From Mimachlamys varia (Eukaryota; Mollusca; Bivalvia; Pectinida; Pectinidae): a DNA stretch of 64,000 bases. The translations under genes and the position numbers were made by a program. The stretch covers positions 20,930,001-20,994,000 of the forward strand of contig OX392545.1 of NCBI GenBank assembly GCA_947623455.1. Direction: 5' to 3'. Position 1 is the first letter of the stretch. The number at the start of each line of letters is the position of its first letter. A model generated the notes under the pieces. That model was not told where the DNA came from. It ran no database searches and saw only the letters and a program-made list of their open reading frames with translations. Shown in pieces: positions 20,801-30,914 of the stretch.

Positions 20801-21062
20801 AGATGGCGGCTCTGGCGGCCATCTTGGATTTCGGACCGACCCGAAAAATAACAACACTTGGTCAGGACCATCTCAGGATCATTTCAGCTAAGTTTCAGCT
20901 TATTCCCATTGGTAGGACTTGAGAAGAAGTTTGAAATGTGAAAAGTTTACGGACGGCGGACGGCTGACGGCGCACGGCGGACGGCGGACGGCGCACGGCG
21001 GACGACGACGGACGAAGCACGGTAACTATAGGTCATCTTGACCCTTTGGGTCAGATGACCTA
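17805..21062. repeat. Hairpin-capped element with 157-bp units and 473-bp higher order
   Basis: It starts aacaagaggcccaagggcct (palindromic AGGCCC/GGGCCT) and ends with a cggacggcgg microsatellite followed by the hairpin ggtcatcttgaccctttggg tcagatgacct. Between them are about 17 units of about 157 bp. From 18966 the units are organised as a 473-bp three-unit repeat: identical landmarks occur at 18966, 19439, 19912 and 20385. Most units contain CAAGATGGCGGC and GGCCATCTTGG, facing each other. Small repeated open frames on both strands (119 and 75 codons) are by-products of the 473-bp periodicity and not genes. It lies in the intron between exons 16616-16712 and 21308-21990. Confidence 0.85.
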
Positions 21063-21307
21063 AAAAAACAACACTATATGATCTTGTGAAAATGGTATAT
21101 CACAAGTATGTACTGTACCATGAATGTGTGAGATCACACCGACAGTGACCTTGAACTTGACCTTTGCTGCCAATATGGATATGTATTATAATTATATGAA
21201 GTATAGACATGTGAAAGTTGTTTAATATTATGGTTGGATTTTATTGTAATTATGCGACAGAAAGTTCAAAGCTACAATTGTTTAATGCCTATCTTATTTT
21301 TGTACAG

Positions 21308-21990
21308 ATTCTGGAGGTTATGACCCCGATACGTTGTTCACAGAGGAGGAGTGTCTTGACCTCCAGCCACCTAAACCATCAACATCTGCCGCCGTAGATC
21401 CCGAGACTCCTGCCACAGTAATTTGGACACGACCAGCTACCCTATGCTTGATTGATTTATACAAGGGAAATGAAGATTTGGTGAAGACAGGTAGACTGAG
21501 AAAAAAAGCTATGTGGGCCAAAGTTGCAAAGGCTTTAAATTTGAAGGAAAACTCTCACATGTCAGCATCCCAGTGTGAAGGGAGGTGGAAAACCCTTGTA
21601 CGAGGCATGAAAAACGTTTCAGACCACAACAAGAAGTCTGGAAACGACAAAAAAACCCACCCATATGAAGAGGAGCTTGCATTCTTAGGAGAAAGACCAA
21701 ACATCAATCCTGTTTATGTTGGAAGTACAACTGATGCTACTACAGAAGAGGGGACGTCTGCAGCTTCCTCAGCAGAAACAGGTACACCAGTCCCCAAAAG
21801 AAGGAAAACTAACACTAATGCTTCTGAGGTAGTTGATGTAATGCAAACCTACATTAAAAGTCAACAGGACAGATATGAGGAGGAAACGAAACGAAGTGAA
21901 AACATGCATAAAGAACGCATGGAATTATTCAGAGAATTCCTTAATGTCCTGGCTCCAAACAAATCAAACGAAACAGAAGAGAAAAAGTAG
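21308..21990 (+). CDS. Myb/SANT-like MADF DNA-binding protein of Harbinger
   Basis: After an acceptor (tttttgtacag at 21307) the frame continues exon 1 in phase (DSGGYDPD) and runs to TAG at 21988-21990. It has an acidic leader (FTEEECLDLQPP), then a MADF/Myb-SANT domain: WTRPATLCLIDLYKGNEDL, AMWAKVAKALNL and CEGRWKTLVRGMK, with tryptophans at the three-helix spacing. A linker and basic patch (PKRRKTN) follow, then a coiled-coil-like charged tail (YEEETKRSENMHKERMELF). In PIF/Harbinger elements this second protein binds the transposon ends and brings the transposase to the nucleus (family knowledge). The frame is intact. Without exon 1, translation could start at M21334. Confidence 0.85.
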
Positions 21991-22052
21991 ATAACAATTC
22001 AGTGAAGGATACCAATTATTATTCTTTCTTTTATGATTTTATATTGTTTCAG

Positions 22053-22231
22053 GTGAAACAGACTCTGAGGACACTACCTGTAAGATATGTATGGAGGATG
22101 ATGCTTCCACAGATACTGTTTTTGTACCATGTGGACATATGGTATGCTGCCATGATTGTGCCATTCAGTGTCAGACGTGTCCAATGTGCAGAGTTGACAT
22201 TATCCAAGCACTGAAAGTTTTCAAAATATGA
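22053..22231 (+). CDS. IAP-type RING-finger terminal exon in Harbinger
   Basis: An acceptor (attgtttcag, ending 22052) is followed by an open exon with TGA at 22229-22231. It reads CKICMEDD near its start, then VFVPCGHMVCCHDC, then CQTCPMCR, a complete C3HC4 RING, ending VKVFKI-like (ALKVFKI). The layout and C-terminal tail match the RING of inhibitor-of-apoptosis proteins, which act as ubiquitin E3 ligases (family knowledge). It is in phase 1, so it fits exon 1 (16712) directly. It could also follow a cryptic phase-1 donor inside the MADF exon, for example gaaacag/gtacac near 21781. The MADF exon's own stop codon makes alternative terminal exons the simplest model. A RING is not a standard Harbinger part. 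Confidence 0.75.
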
Positions 22232-23400
22232 CATTGACATATGACTCGAGTGCTACCTATACTCGTGATATCATAATTTCTGTTTTTTGATGCATGGAAT
22301 GCATTTCCGGTGAATTCATTGTTGTTTTAGTTTCTGTATGCACATTTATGTAAAGTGTGTGGCATATGATATGATCAAAATATGCTGTTTGATTGTCATA
22401 CCAGTAGTAAGGTCAAACTGTTGGTTAAATATAGATATTGTAAAAGTTTGTTTCATTTTCAAAATCAGTGATTTTGTATGTTTATATAATGTACATGAAC
22501 TTTTTTATCAGGCGAGTCCGTTGCAAAATAAAAGTGGCTAGCATTATGACTCCGTCCAAACACACCGGAAAGTTAGTTATGATCTATAGGTAACATACCA
22601 GATAATAGACAAGTTTACCATCTTATGACTTATTTTGAAAAATGACTAATTTTGTTACGTTTCTTGATGACATACTGACATCATTTTAGTATTATACATA
22701 TGTATTTTTGTTCAAACCAATAATGCTGCAACTAGAGCTCAATTTAGCTGCATAATACAAAGCATGCAAGCTTATTGTACTTGTAACTGTCGTCTTTTGT
22801 AAGTCAATCCCGAACTATTGTAGTGCCTTGATAATTTCACCAACATTTAGGATTGAGTACCCAGAGTAAACTTTATCTTAAGGTCAAGGTCACATAAAGC
22901 GACTGCTGCTCTGAACTGTGCTTTAGTTGATTTTCACTAAAACGTGCTGCATCGATATTCAATTTGGAAATCTTGATGTGGTTTGATTATGGAGGTCAAC
23001 AGTCAAGGTCACTTGGCCGCACATGATTCATATGTCATTTTTCATTTGTCTTGGCTTGGTGCAAAGTCAAAGGGTTTCAATATACAAAAAAAAGAACAGT
23101 TTCTTGAATAGTAAGATATTCTGGGTCTCTGATAAATTTCTATACGTGTTGTGATACTTTGGAACTGTATTAGCATCACCTCATGTATTCTGTTACATTA
23201 TAATTATGATACAATCACAAATGTTAAAACACTGCAATGTGAATGATAAACATGCTTTGTGTCGTGAAGCTAACACTACAAATGTACCATGCAGATTACA
23301 TGTACCAGCTGGTAATCACACATTTTATTGTTAAATAAATTTAAGACACTTTAATGGATTTTGTTTGATTTTATTTATTTTGATTGTGATATTGTCCACA
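22232..23400. other. Harbinger interior between convergent genes
   Basis: AT-rich untranslated sequence between the RING exon and the transposase stop codon. Possible polyadenylation signals occur on both strands (aataaa near 22525 and 23334). No further gene seen. Confidence 0.5.
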
Positions 23401-24408
23401 TCAAGGCAGATTTCTGGCAATTATGTCATGTTTTCTTGCACCATCTTCGTCGTTCTCCTGGACAAGAATATTGTTTCCAATATTTTGTGCATGGTCATTG
23501 AGGAAGAAATCCTGTACATCTTCTTCATTTGTAATACATTTATTGTGGACAATGCAGCAAACAATGATAGTGTCTACAGCAGTTTTCAGTTCCTGAGTGT
23601 CTAGATGCTGGAGTCTCCTAAATCTCCCTTTCAACAGAGCAAATGCTCTTTCAATTACAACGCGTGCAGAGCTCTGACTTGTGTTGTAATGTTTTTGTTG
23701 TTGAGTTAAATGACCGTTATCACGGTAGGGGGTTAACAACCAAGTTTTCAAGGGATATGCAGCGTCTCCAAGCAGATGACCTTGTCCACACAATTGCTGA
23801 CCTGTAGTCCAAACATCAGTATTTTTAAGCACGCGGGAGTCATGACAACTACCTGGCCAGCCTGCCACACAGTGAATAAACCTCATGTCCTCTCTACAAA
23901 CACCTTGTAACACTAGAGAATGGAATCCTTTGCGGTTGACATATGTTTGACTATGCAGTTTGGGTGCTTTAATTTTGATATGCGAACCGTCAATGGCTCC
24001 AACTATACCAGGGAAATTACGTTTTTCATAGAAATTATCGATCACTAGCTGCAGTTCTTGACCTTGTGGCCATGCAATAACTTTAGATTTTAGATCTCTC
24101 AGAAAAAGTTCATAGACCCTGGAACGGCATCTTAGGACGGATGACTCGGTAACGTTAAACCGGTCAGCAATGTTGTGGATAGTGTCCTGTGTAGCCAGAT
24201 ACCAAAGTGTGATGAGTAAATGCTTGTCAACGGGAATAGCATCCCTCCCACCTGTCCAGGTGTCAAGTTGTTGTTTGTTGCCAAATGCGTGTATAACGTC
24301 TGAAAAGTATTACGTGTGACCCTAAAAAATCGTCTAAAATCGTCCAATTGGTACAGTGGAATAGTCGTTTCAGTATAGCCAAGTATTCTTTGCCGGTCTT
24401 GTCTGATT
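23401..24408 (-). CDS. HARBI1-type DDE transposase, main exon, one frameshift
   Basis: From an acceptor at 24409 (ttattcag on minus) the frame reads QLDDFRRFFRVTRNTF, then shifts by one base in a run of four A/T near 24302-24306. The rest is open to TGA at 23401-23403: GGRDAIPVDKHLLITLWYLA, IADRFNVTESSV, GIVGAIDGSHIKI (first D), WPGSCHDSRVLKN (second D), GDAAYPLKTWLLTPY and RVVIERAFALLKGRFRR (catalytic E). This is a complete HARBI1/DDE_Tnp_4 core. With exon 24832-24947 the length fits the family. The shift is a single-base homopolymer change, so either one late mutation or a sequencing error. Confidence 0.9.
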
Positions 24409-24831
24409 CTGAATAAAAAAATATAACAAAAGTTATGTTATCAGTGACGATTTATCTGTATACAATTCATTTAGAAGATTGGCTTCATGGAAAGGCGTAT
24501 ATAGCTACTTCATATTACACCTATAACACGAGTGATCATGAGATGCCTTCGTTTTCAGCGCCCCGATTCACCCCTGTTCCACATATAATTTACACACAAA
24601 TGACATTGTACGTTCACATGATATAGAAACAGGATTATCCATTTGATTGATAACTTTGTTATAAACAATAAACTGATAGTCAAAACTAAAAATTAAACAA
24701 ATATTCCGAAATTGTCAAGTGACAACTCAAGAATTGTAATTATAAAATATACAGTGATTGAAATTACACTCAATTTCGGCAATTATCTCCGTTCAATTTC
24801 ATATAAACGTGGTTAAACATTATCAACTTAC

Positions 24832-24947
24832 ACAGAGGCAGCTACAGATGATAGGAAAATAAATCCATGGTCATTTTTAGCTTGTTTTTCATGTTCTTCA
24901 AATAAAATATCGTCTGCAAACAACAGTGAAATGACTGTCGCCGCCAT
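24832..24947 (-). CDS. Transposase exon 1
   Basis: Minus-strand ATG at 24947 opens MAATVISLLFADDILFEEHE and runs to a canonical donor (tctgt/gtaagt at 24831) in phase 2, which matches the acceptor at 24408. It starts 93 bp inside the right terminal repeat, mirroring the plus-strand gene at the other end. The 423-bp intron 24409-24831 is AT-rich. Confidence 0.75.
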
Positions 24948-25040
24948 ATTGTTGTTCTACTCCTGTTCTATTTTCATTCCATTGGGCACTGTGCGCGGAA
25001 CATTCTCAGAGTACTCGGAACAGTCCAATGGAGCACACCC

Positions 25041-25383
25041 AAGGATCTGACAACATCCCATTAGAGGTCACGTCCAGATGACCTTTGTCGCCTCTTTACT
25101 TAACACTAAAACAATTTTTCAACGACCTGTCATCTTGCAGCAAGCCATTTCGTCACATTATTCGGCACGAACTTTTTCGTGACGAAATGACTAAACGGAA
25201 AAATGTGTTTATGCAAGCTTTGTCGCCTCAAAATTTTATTCTGATTCTGCCAATAGTAATTTGATTGGCTAATGCGAAAGGTCATCGGGACATGACCCTC
25301 AATGGTATTATCTCAGATCTTAACGCAGCAGAGAGAAGTTTACGTAACGGCACGAAGATCAAGATATGATTTTAATCAGATTG
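25041..25383 (+). mobile_element. 400-bp MITE, right piece of a split copy
   Basis: Resumes with AAG-gatctgacaacatccc, has the full foldback and ends ttttaatcagattg at 25383. The following acatagcca pairs with acatagcta before 16435. Confidence 0.9.
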
Positions 25384-28041
25384 ACATAGCCAATCAATCG
25401 CAACATGGCGTCCTTCCGCCTGCCTGTGGTACAACTTTTAACTTAATAATCCTTTGTTTTGTCCTGAACAGCTCTATTGATTCTACAGGGGAACGTGGAT
25501 AGTATCGTACGAAATGTCCCAGATTCTGGGCGTCGCCCGGATATATGCCGAAAACCACTTGCGCTGTAACATGTCATTAATAAGTACTTCGTCGGTTACA
25601 ACGGTGATAGTGATTTTTCCCGGGACGGGACTTTGAAAATGCATATATCGATTTATGAATTGGTATAAAACGGTTGATAATCGGAAGGTTGTGTCATACA
25701 AATACTCTGGCAAATTTCAAGAAACATCTGAAGACGTACCTATTCACGTCTGTATATTAGGATATCAACTTAGACGACATGTATGTGGAATTGGGGTTCT
25801 TTTGCACAAATCAACAACTCGGGTATTCAGGTTTCCGAATTTATTCTGGTGTAGTGGGAAAATCCCCTAAAATGTAATAAACACTAATTGTACAATACAG
25901 ACACATATTAGACATATTTCGTAACGAACATTTACTTTTACAATCTTTGACGCGAACAATGAAATATTTAAAAGGACGTGAACACTATTATACGACTTCT
26001 ATATAAAAATGAGATGACCAGTTTAACCAGCAATGAAACTAATAATGCTACACAGAAATATGAACTCTAGGCTATCTAACATTCTCTACATAGAATGTAC
26101 TTTATATTTAAACTCGAAGAAAGAATAATTTAAACAAAGGAAGTTACGTAAAATGTAAGTATCAAATAATCTATAATATACGAATAAGATAGATGGATAT
26201 ACACATTGTAGATATATATTCCAAAATAACTTACCCTGCATTTGGTGCTGGGGATATTAATTACCAAATCATTCTCTGTGAATCTTCAATATTATCAGTA
26301 AGCCTATAGACGTGGATGTGTTGCCAAAATAGGTCCGACCCCTTGCGAGTAAAAGTGCCCAAGTGAAGAAGGAGAGAGAAAGCGGGAAGAGAGAAAGACG
26401 CAACGCATTGCGCATGTCGTCCAAAGTGGTCAGTCAAGTCAACGAAACAATACAAAACATGACATCACAGGTGTTACAAAACAACATACCTATACAATAT
26501 GCATCATACGGGCCTTAATGATATATATACCGAAAGCGAAAGTACCGGTCACGTGATATAGCGACACGAACGGAGAAGGTAATTTACGTTAACAAGTTTT
26601 GACAAGCAACGTATTTATTTCTTTTAAATGCAGATAATTAATATTAAAGACAAAACATGAAAGTATAATTTTTAAGAAATACAACAGGGTGTCGCATATA
26701 AATATACTGACATTTGTTATCTAGTTCGTATTTATGTGGTTTTTGGGTTCTAGCATCAAGAAAAACGCAGACGTCGGTGCAGTTGATTATTTATTTCCTC
26801 CAGTAGAGGAACGTAGGGAAGAAAACCCCTAAAATACAAATAACGGGTTGTAGACAATATGACGTATACAATGGACAACATGTTGAAACGAACGCACCTA
26901 ACATTTACATTATTTACGATAAACGAACAGAACGAAGTTAAAAATATATATAAAGCATAGAAATATTAAAAATTGTATCCCTTTCATATAAATGTGGTTC
27001 ATATTAGGACTATATATAATAAATATAATAACTTTTACCCTGTGCCTTGACATACAGACTACATTGCAAAAGATGTGACAAGTTACGGTTACATTTACAT
27101 TTTATAATTTTGGTAAAAAGGTTTCTGGTAATAATAATTTATCGTTTACATTATCACTTACCCTGCATGTGGTGCTGGGGGTCAATAGATATAGAAGTAA
27201 TGGTTGAATAATTCAAAGTATGGAATATACTGTAAGCTGTCTGGCAAGTCGCCGTGGCTATGTATTACTTAGCAGCTGGCATGGGACGTCCTGTCCCTTT
27301 GTCGCCCGATTAGGAGTGAAGGGAGGGTAGAGAAGGGATAAACAAGAAGACAATAAGGCGGGAAAGAATTAGTATGTAGCATGATTTTCAGTCATTGTCT
27401 GCAGTCCAGGGAATACATGGGGACACGTGACAACACGGGCATACTCACAAAGATGTACACGTAACAGACACACCCCTTACTATAGACAAAATGAAAGTAC
27501 AAAGCACGTGACGACACGGCTAAATCATTCCGAACTTCGGTAGGCCCTTAATCTGTATACGGAGACGTAACATTATAACAAGGAAATATAAAATATAACA
27601 GGGTGTCACATTTATATGCATTTTTATATTATCACATTGTAAGTATCGAATTATTATTTACATATTGTGAAGCGCTTAGAGTAATTTTAGAAATTATATA
27701 GAGCGCTATATAAATGTTGTACATTAGCTGGATATTGGTCATTTCAAATAAATCACATTAACTAGATTCCCTTTTGGCAATCCAGTCAGATGAAGCTTGC
27801 AAACAATGATGGAAATGTAATTTAAGGAGTTGCTTTTCTTCTTTTTAACTCTCTTAACCAAAGAGCTGCCAATGCTCCGGCAGCCTTATTTGGGATACAC
27901 TTTGTTTTTTAAGTCAATTACAGATAAGTATTAAATCTACGTCATAAACCTTTTTGATAATAGTCGATATCTAACACTGTAGAAGATTGCAGGATGCTGT
28001 GACCCAAATTTTGACCTTTTCTACAAGGTCTATCTTGTAAC
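25384..28041. repeat. Diverged two-unit duplication, otherwise no gene
   Basis: Landmarks recur in the same order about 0.9 kb apart: aaatcccctaaaatg/aaacccctaaaatac (25859, 26823), cttaccctgcat.tggtgctggg (26231, 27159) and acaacagggtgtc/ataacagggtgtc (26684, 27596). On minus, both tgctggg units read gcagg/gtaag, a splice-donor-like junction, so they may be duplicated 5' exons of a minus-strand transcript. No protein domain is visible. Confidence 0.45.
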
Positions 28042-28800
28042 TGTAATAGGACGTCCGTGGAGAGAGCCTGTCCAGTGTCGACAGATAAAAAGTTTATTCA
28101 ATACGAGATAAAAACACGGCGGAACTAGCCGTTTAACACATGGTTAACAATACATAATATAAAACAGAACAAGATATACGGACTGATATATATACACGGG
28201 TTAAGTTGGATAACCTATATCACTTGGCCCGTACGTGGTAAAATCAGGCCTATAGGTATAAAGGTATGGTAGTGAAAACCACCCCACCCAGAGCACCTAT
28301 CCACATATACTGGTAGTCAAACTAACTAGCCTTAAGCTAACCTATATAGCTAACGTACCCTAACGTGGGTGTACTGTTTTCAGTACATGGGAGGGCACTG
28401 GTTTCAGCGCCTTGGTGGAGAGGTTTTCCCCTCCTGGTCTAGCCGGATCTCCGGCCACGCAAGTCCCCGATTTTGATTGTGCATCTTTTCTTGTACCCCC
28501 AGCCTCCTGGGTCCTATTTTACCTAGTTGCATACCCGTTCTGATGGGCCAAATCTACAGCATATGCGCAGTGAGGTCGGAACGTCTTCCGGCGACTCGCC
28601 TAATTCCGGTCGTCTCGGATGCCTACACCAATGTAAACAAACAGACTACACCGGCAATAGCTGCTACTCGACGGGAAGAATACGCCGAACGAGCAGCCCT
28701 ACTGTACCGATAAGGTTACTTTAGAATGGTATTAAAAAGACTACACACAGACAAGTAAATATATATAACAGTATTTAGGCTAATAACCCATTTTCCCACA
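28042..28800 (-). repeat. 3' LTR of the gypsy element, 759 bp
   Basis: On plus it begins tgtaataggacgtccgtgga and ends aacccattttcccaca. The outer 50 bp and last 20 bp match the other LTR, but the middle does not. It includes a short plus frame of 78 codons with no recognised motif. Confidence 0.8.
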
Positions 28801-28816
28801 CTCCTCCCCCCTTAAG
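28801..28816 (-). other. Polypurine tract
   Basis: On minus, ttaaggggggaggag lies immediately before the TGTGGG start of the 3' LTR. This is the expected plus-strand DNA primer. Confidence 0.85.
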
Positions 28817-30120
28817 ATCAAAGTAATATTTGCCTAAAATAACACTTTGTCTTGTCTAATAATAGCTAACATGCCTAACCCGGGGATCCAACTAGGAATG
28901 GGGATTAGCCTCAAATAAAACAGTAGTTTAAGATTCAACTCAAATCCTTATATGGAATGACCAAGTAAATTAATTGTACCAACTATAATGAACAGACTGT
29001 AAACAGCAACTGGAATGACAACATACAAATACTCTCAAAACTAAACAAATATTCTCAAAATACAAACAACTGTATGTTAACATATATATCGTCCCTATCA
29101 ATCAGTTATAATCAGCCGAACAAATCAAGTATGTTATACCAGCCTTACAAATTATCCCTCATGCACCTAGCTTTCATATACTAGGAGCAAGTAATACTGG
29201 CCCTATAGTCCCTTCTCACTGCAGGAATCATAACATTTCACTTGATTTAATTAAAGTACATTTAATTTGATAGCTGCTGAACTTATAAAACTGAGAGATA
29301 ATCAACGAGAACAATTGTAATTAACTAACTGGTTAATTAACTAACTTGTCAACAATACCCAGTATGTCTAAGCTAATGAAAAACATTAGTACCTCCCGGA
29401 GACATAACACAACCATCTCTCAGAATAAATCTTTAACTAATTGCATGTAGTACTAACAACTAGTATTGTAAACAACTTTTAAACAACTCTAAACTAGTCA
29501 AACATGTAATACACAAACAACCGAAAGTAATTCTAGATTTCTACTAAAAATGAAAAGTGAAACTAACTACTAGCACAATTATCTAGATATGACTAGCACT
29601 TAAACAAATTATAATATTTAAATGACAACTCTCTTCAACAAAAACTCATCAAAATATACTCGTATCAAAATATACTTAACTTTATGGCAACTTGGGACCC
29701 CCCCCCCCATTTCCATAACAATATTGAATAGCACCAAAAAAAACCAACAAACCCTTAACAACTTGGGCTAGTATCAGAATAACAACCTGTAAACTGGAAT
29801 AGTATCAAAACAATGGAATTTAAAAATGGAAGTACAAAATCTCAACAAAATGACCTGAAAGAAAATACATGAAAATAAAATTGCCAGAGTTCAAAATGTA
29901 AATCCAAAATGCACAATTTAAAGTTCACTGCTGCACTGAATGTCCACGAAATTATAAAATAATCCAAGAAATCATAAGGTAATCCACGAAATTATAAAAT
30001 AATCCATGAAATTTTGCAGTTCTTTCACAAAATATAAAATCTAGCACTGTTTTTAGTCTTTCCAATCGCATAACGCTTAACATAGTCACTTTAATTTCAA
30101 GTTCTTTTGGTTTTCTTCTT
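28817..30120. other. Gypsy 3' untranslated region
   Basis: A-rich sequence between the zinc-finger ORF and the PPT, with no open frame of note. Near 29945-30010 a short phrase (aatccacgaaattataaaat) repeats three times. Confidence 0.6.
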
Positions 30121-30582
30121 TTAGTCCTGGAAAAGGTACTCCAACTCCATGTCATGTTCGGGGCGTGGTTCCGGGACAATCTTCCTCCTTTCCTCCTGGG
30201 CGGCGGCCTTCTCCCCTTCCTTGACATGCTCCCTTTCCACTAGGGAGGCACAACGGGGAGGAAGGATGTCCCCGGGATTCCGGTAGTCCCTGTTGGGTTT
30301 GATTACAGTCGAAATATCTGCCTTTGGACGATGCTTGGCCGCATGTTGTTTGGCTTTGCGTTTGTCGATAAACTTCTTCTTGCACGTCTGGCACTCATTT
30401 ATGTTATTTGTTGGTTTGTGGTAGAGTGTCCAGTGATTAAAATACTTCCCAATCCGAACATATTTGGTGGGGTCACATCCAGGGACCTGGCATGTCATCC
30501 CATTTCTTGGGAAAACCTGTCGAAAGTGGTCCTCCTGGAACTGGTACAGTTCCCCGAGGTCCACGTTTAGGTCCAGTTCCAT
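30121..30582 (-). CDS. Extra gypsy ORF: two C2H2 zinc fingers, 153 aa
   Basis: Open from ATG 30582 to a stop at 30121. Finger 1 has C31, C36, H50 and H55 (CQVPGC, then FNHWTLYH). Finger 2 has C64, C67, H80 and H84 (CQTC, then KAKQHAAKH). The rest is a basic linker, then a charged C-terminal tail (REHVKEGEKAAAQEERRK). It sits where an env or accessory gene would be, 333 bp after the integrase ORF and 1.3 kb before the LTR. A splice-acceptor-like gatcaggtag just upstream of the ATG could serve a subgenomic mRNA. Its frame is intact although gag-pol is broken. Its function is unknown; nucleic-acid binding is the obvious guess. There is no signal peptide or membrane segment, so it is not an envelope. 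Confidence 0.75.
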   Translation of the reverse strand: MELDLNVDLGELYQFQEDHFRQVFPRNGMTCQVPGCDPTKYVRIGKYFNHWTLYHKPTNNINECQTCKKKFIDKRKAKQHAAKHRPKADISTVIKPNRDYRNPGDILPPRCASLVEREHVKEGEKAAAQEERRKIVPEPRPEHDMELEYLFQD

Positions 30583-30914
30583 CTTCTACCTGATCTTTCC
30601 ATAATAAATCAAGTGAGAAATTCAACACACTCAGTTCCCACATTCCTGTCAAAATCTCAGGAATAAATGTGAGTTGTCTCCCCTAGACTACTCACTAACC
30701 ACAAGGTCCACTATGATCTGCTATCTAGGTTGTAGATTAATTCCTTAAAAGATACTTAGCCGTCACTATATTTCTATACAAGACATATACATTGGTCTAA
30801 CTTAAATTTGACCTGGTACAGGTCACGAGTTAGTCTACTAAGGTTTTATCACCCTAACCTGGCATGATTCGCAGTGTACAAGTTTCAACTAACTAACTAG
30901 TGTACTAATTTTAA

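Larger units (their letters stand above)
16481..25040. mobile_element. PIF/Harbinger DNA transposon, 8.56 kb
   Basis: Perfect 16-bp terminal inverted repeats: gggtgtgctccattgg at 16481 and its complement at 25025-25040. A 3-bp target duplication, AAG (16478-16480 and 25041-25043), restores the interrupted MITE. It encodes the two classical PIF/Harbinger proteins in divergent-to-convergent layout: a Myb/SANT-MADF DNA-binding protein on plus and a HARBI1-type DDE transposase on minus. It also carries an extra RING exon and a 3.2-kb hairpin-capped repeat within the first intron. Harbingers are usually 2-5 kb, so it is long for the family. The transposase shows one apparent frameshift. Confidence 0.92.

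Noticed and set aside
28477..28724. 65-78 codon plus frames
   Set aside because: They lie inside the gypsy LTR, have no motif and no splice context.
30152..30394. 80-codon minus frame overlapping the zinc-finger ORF
   Set aside because: Shadow frame of the 153-codon ORF; low-complexity Gly/Gln/Arg composition only.
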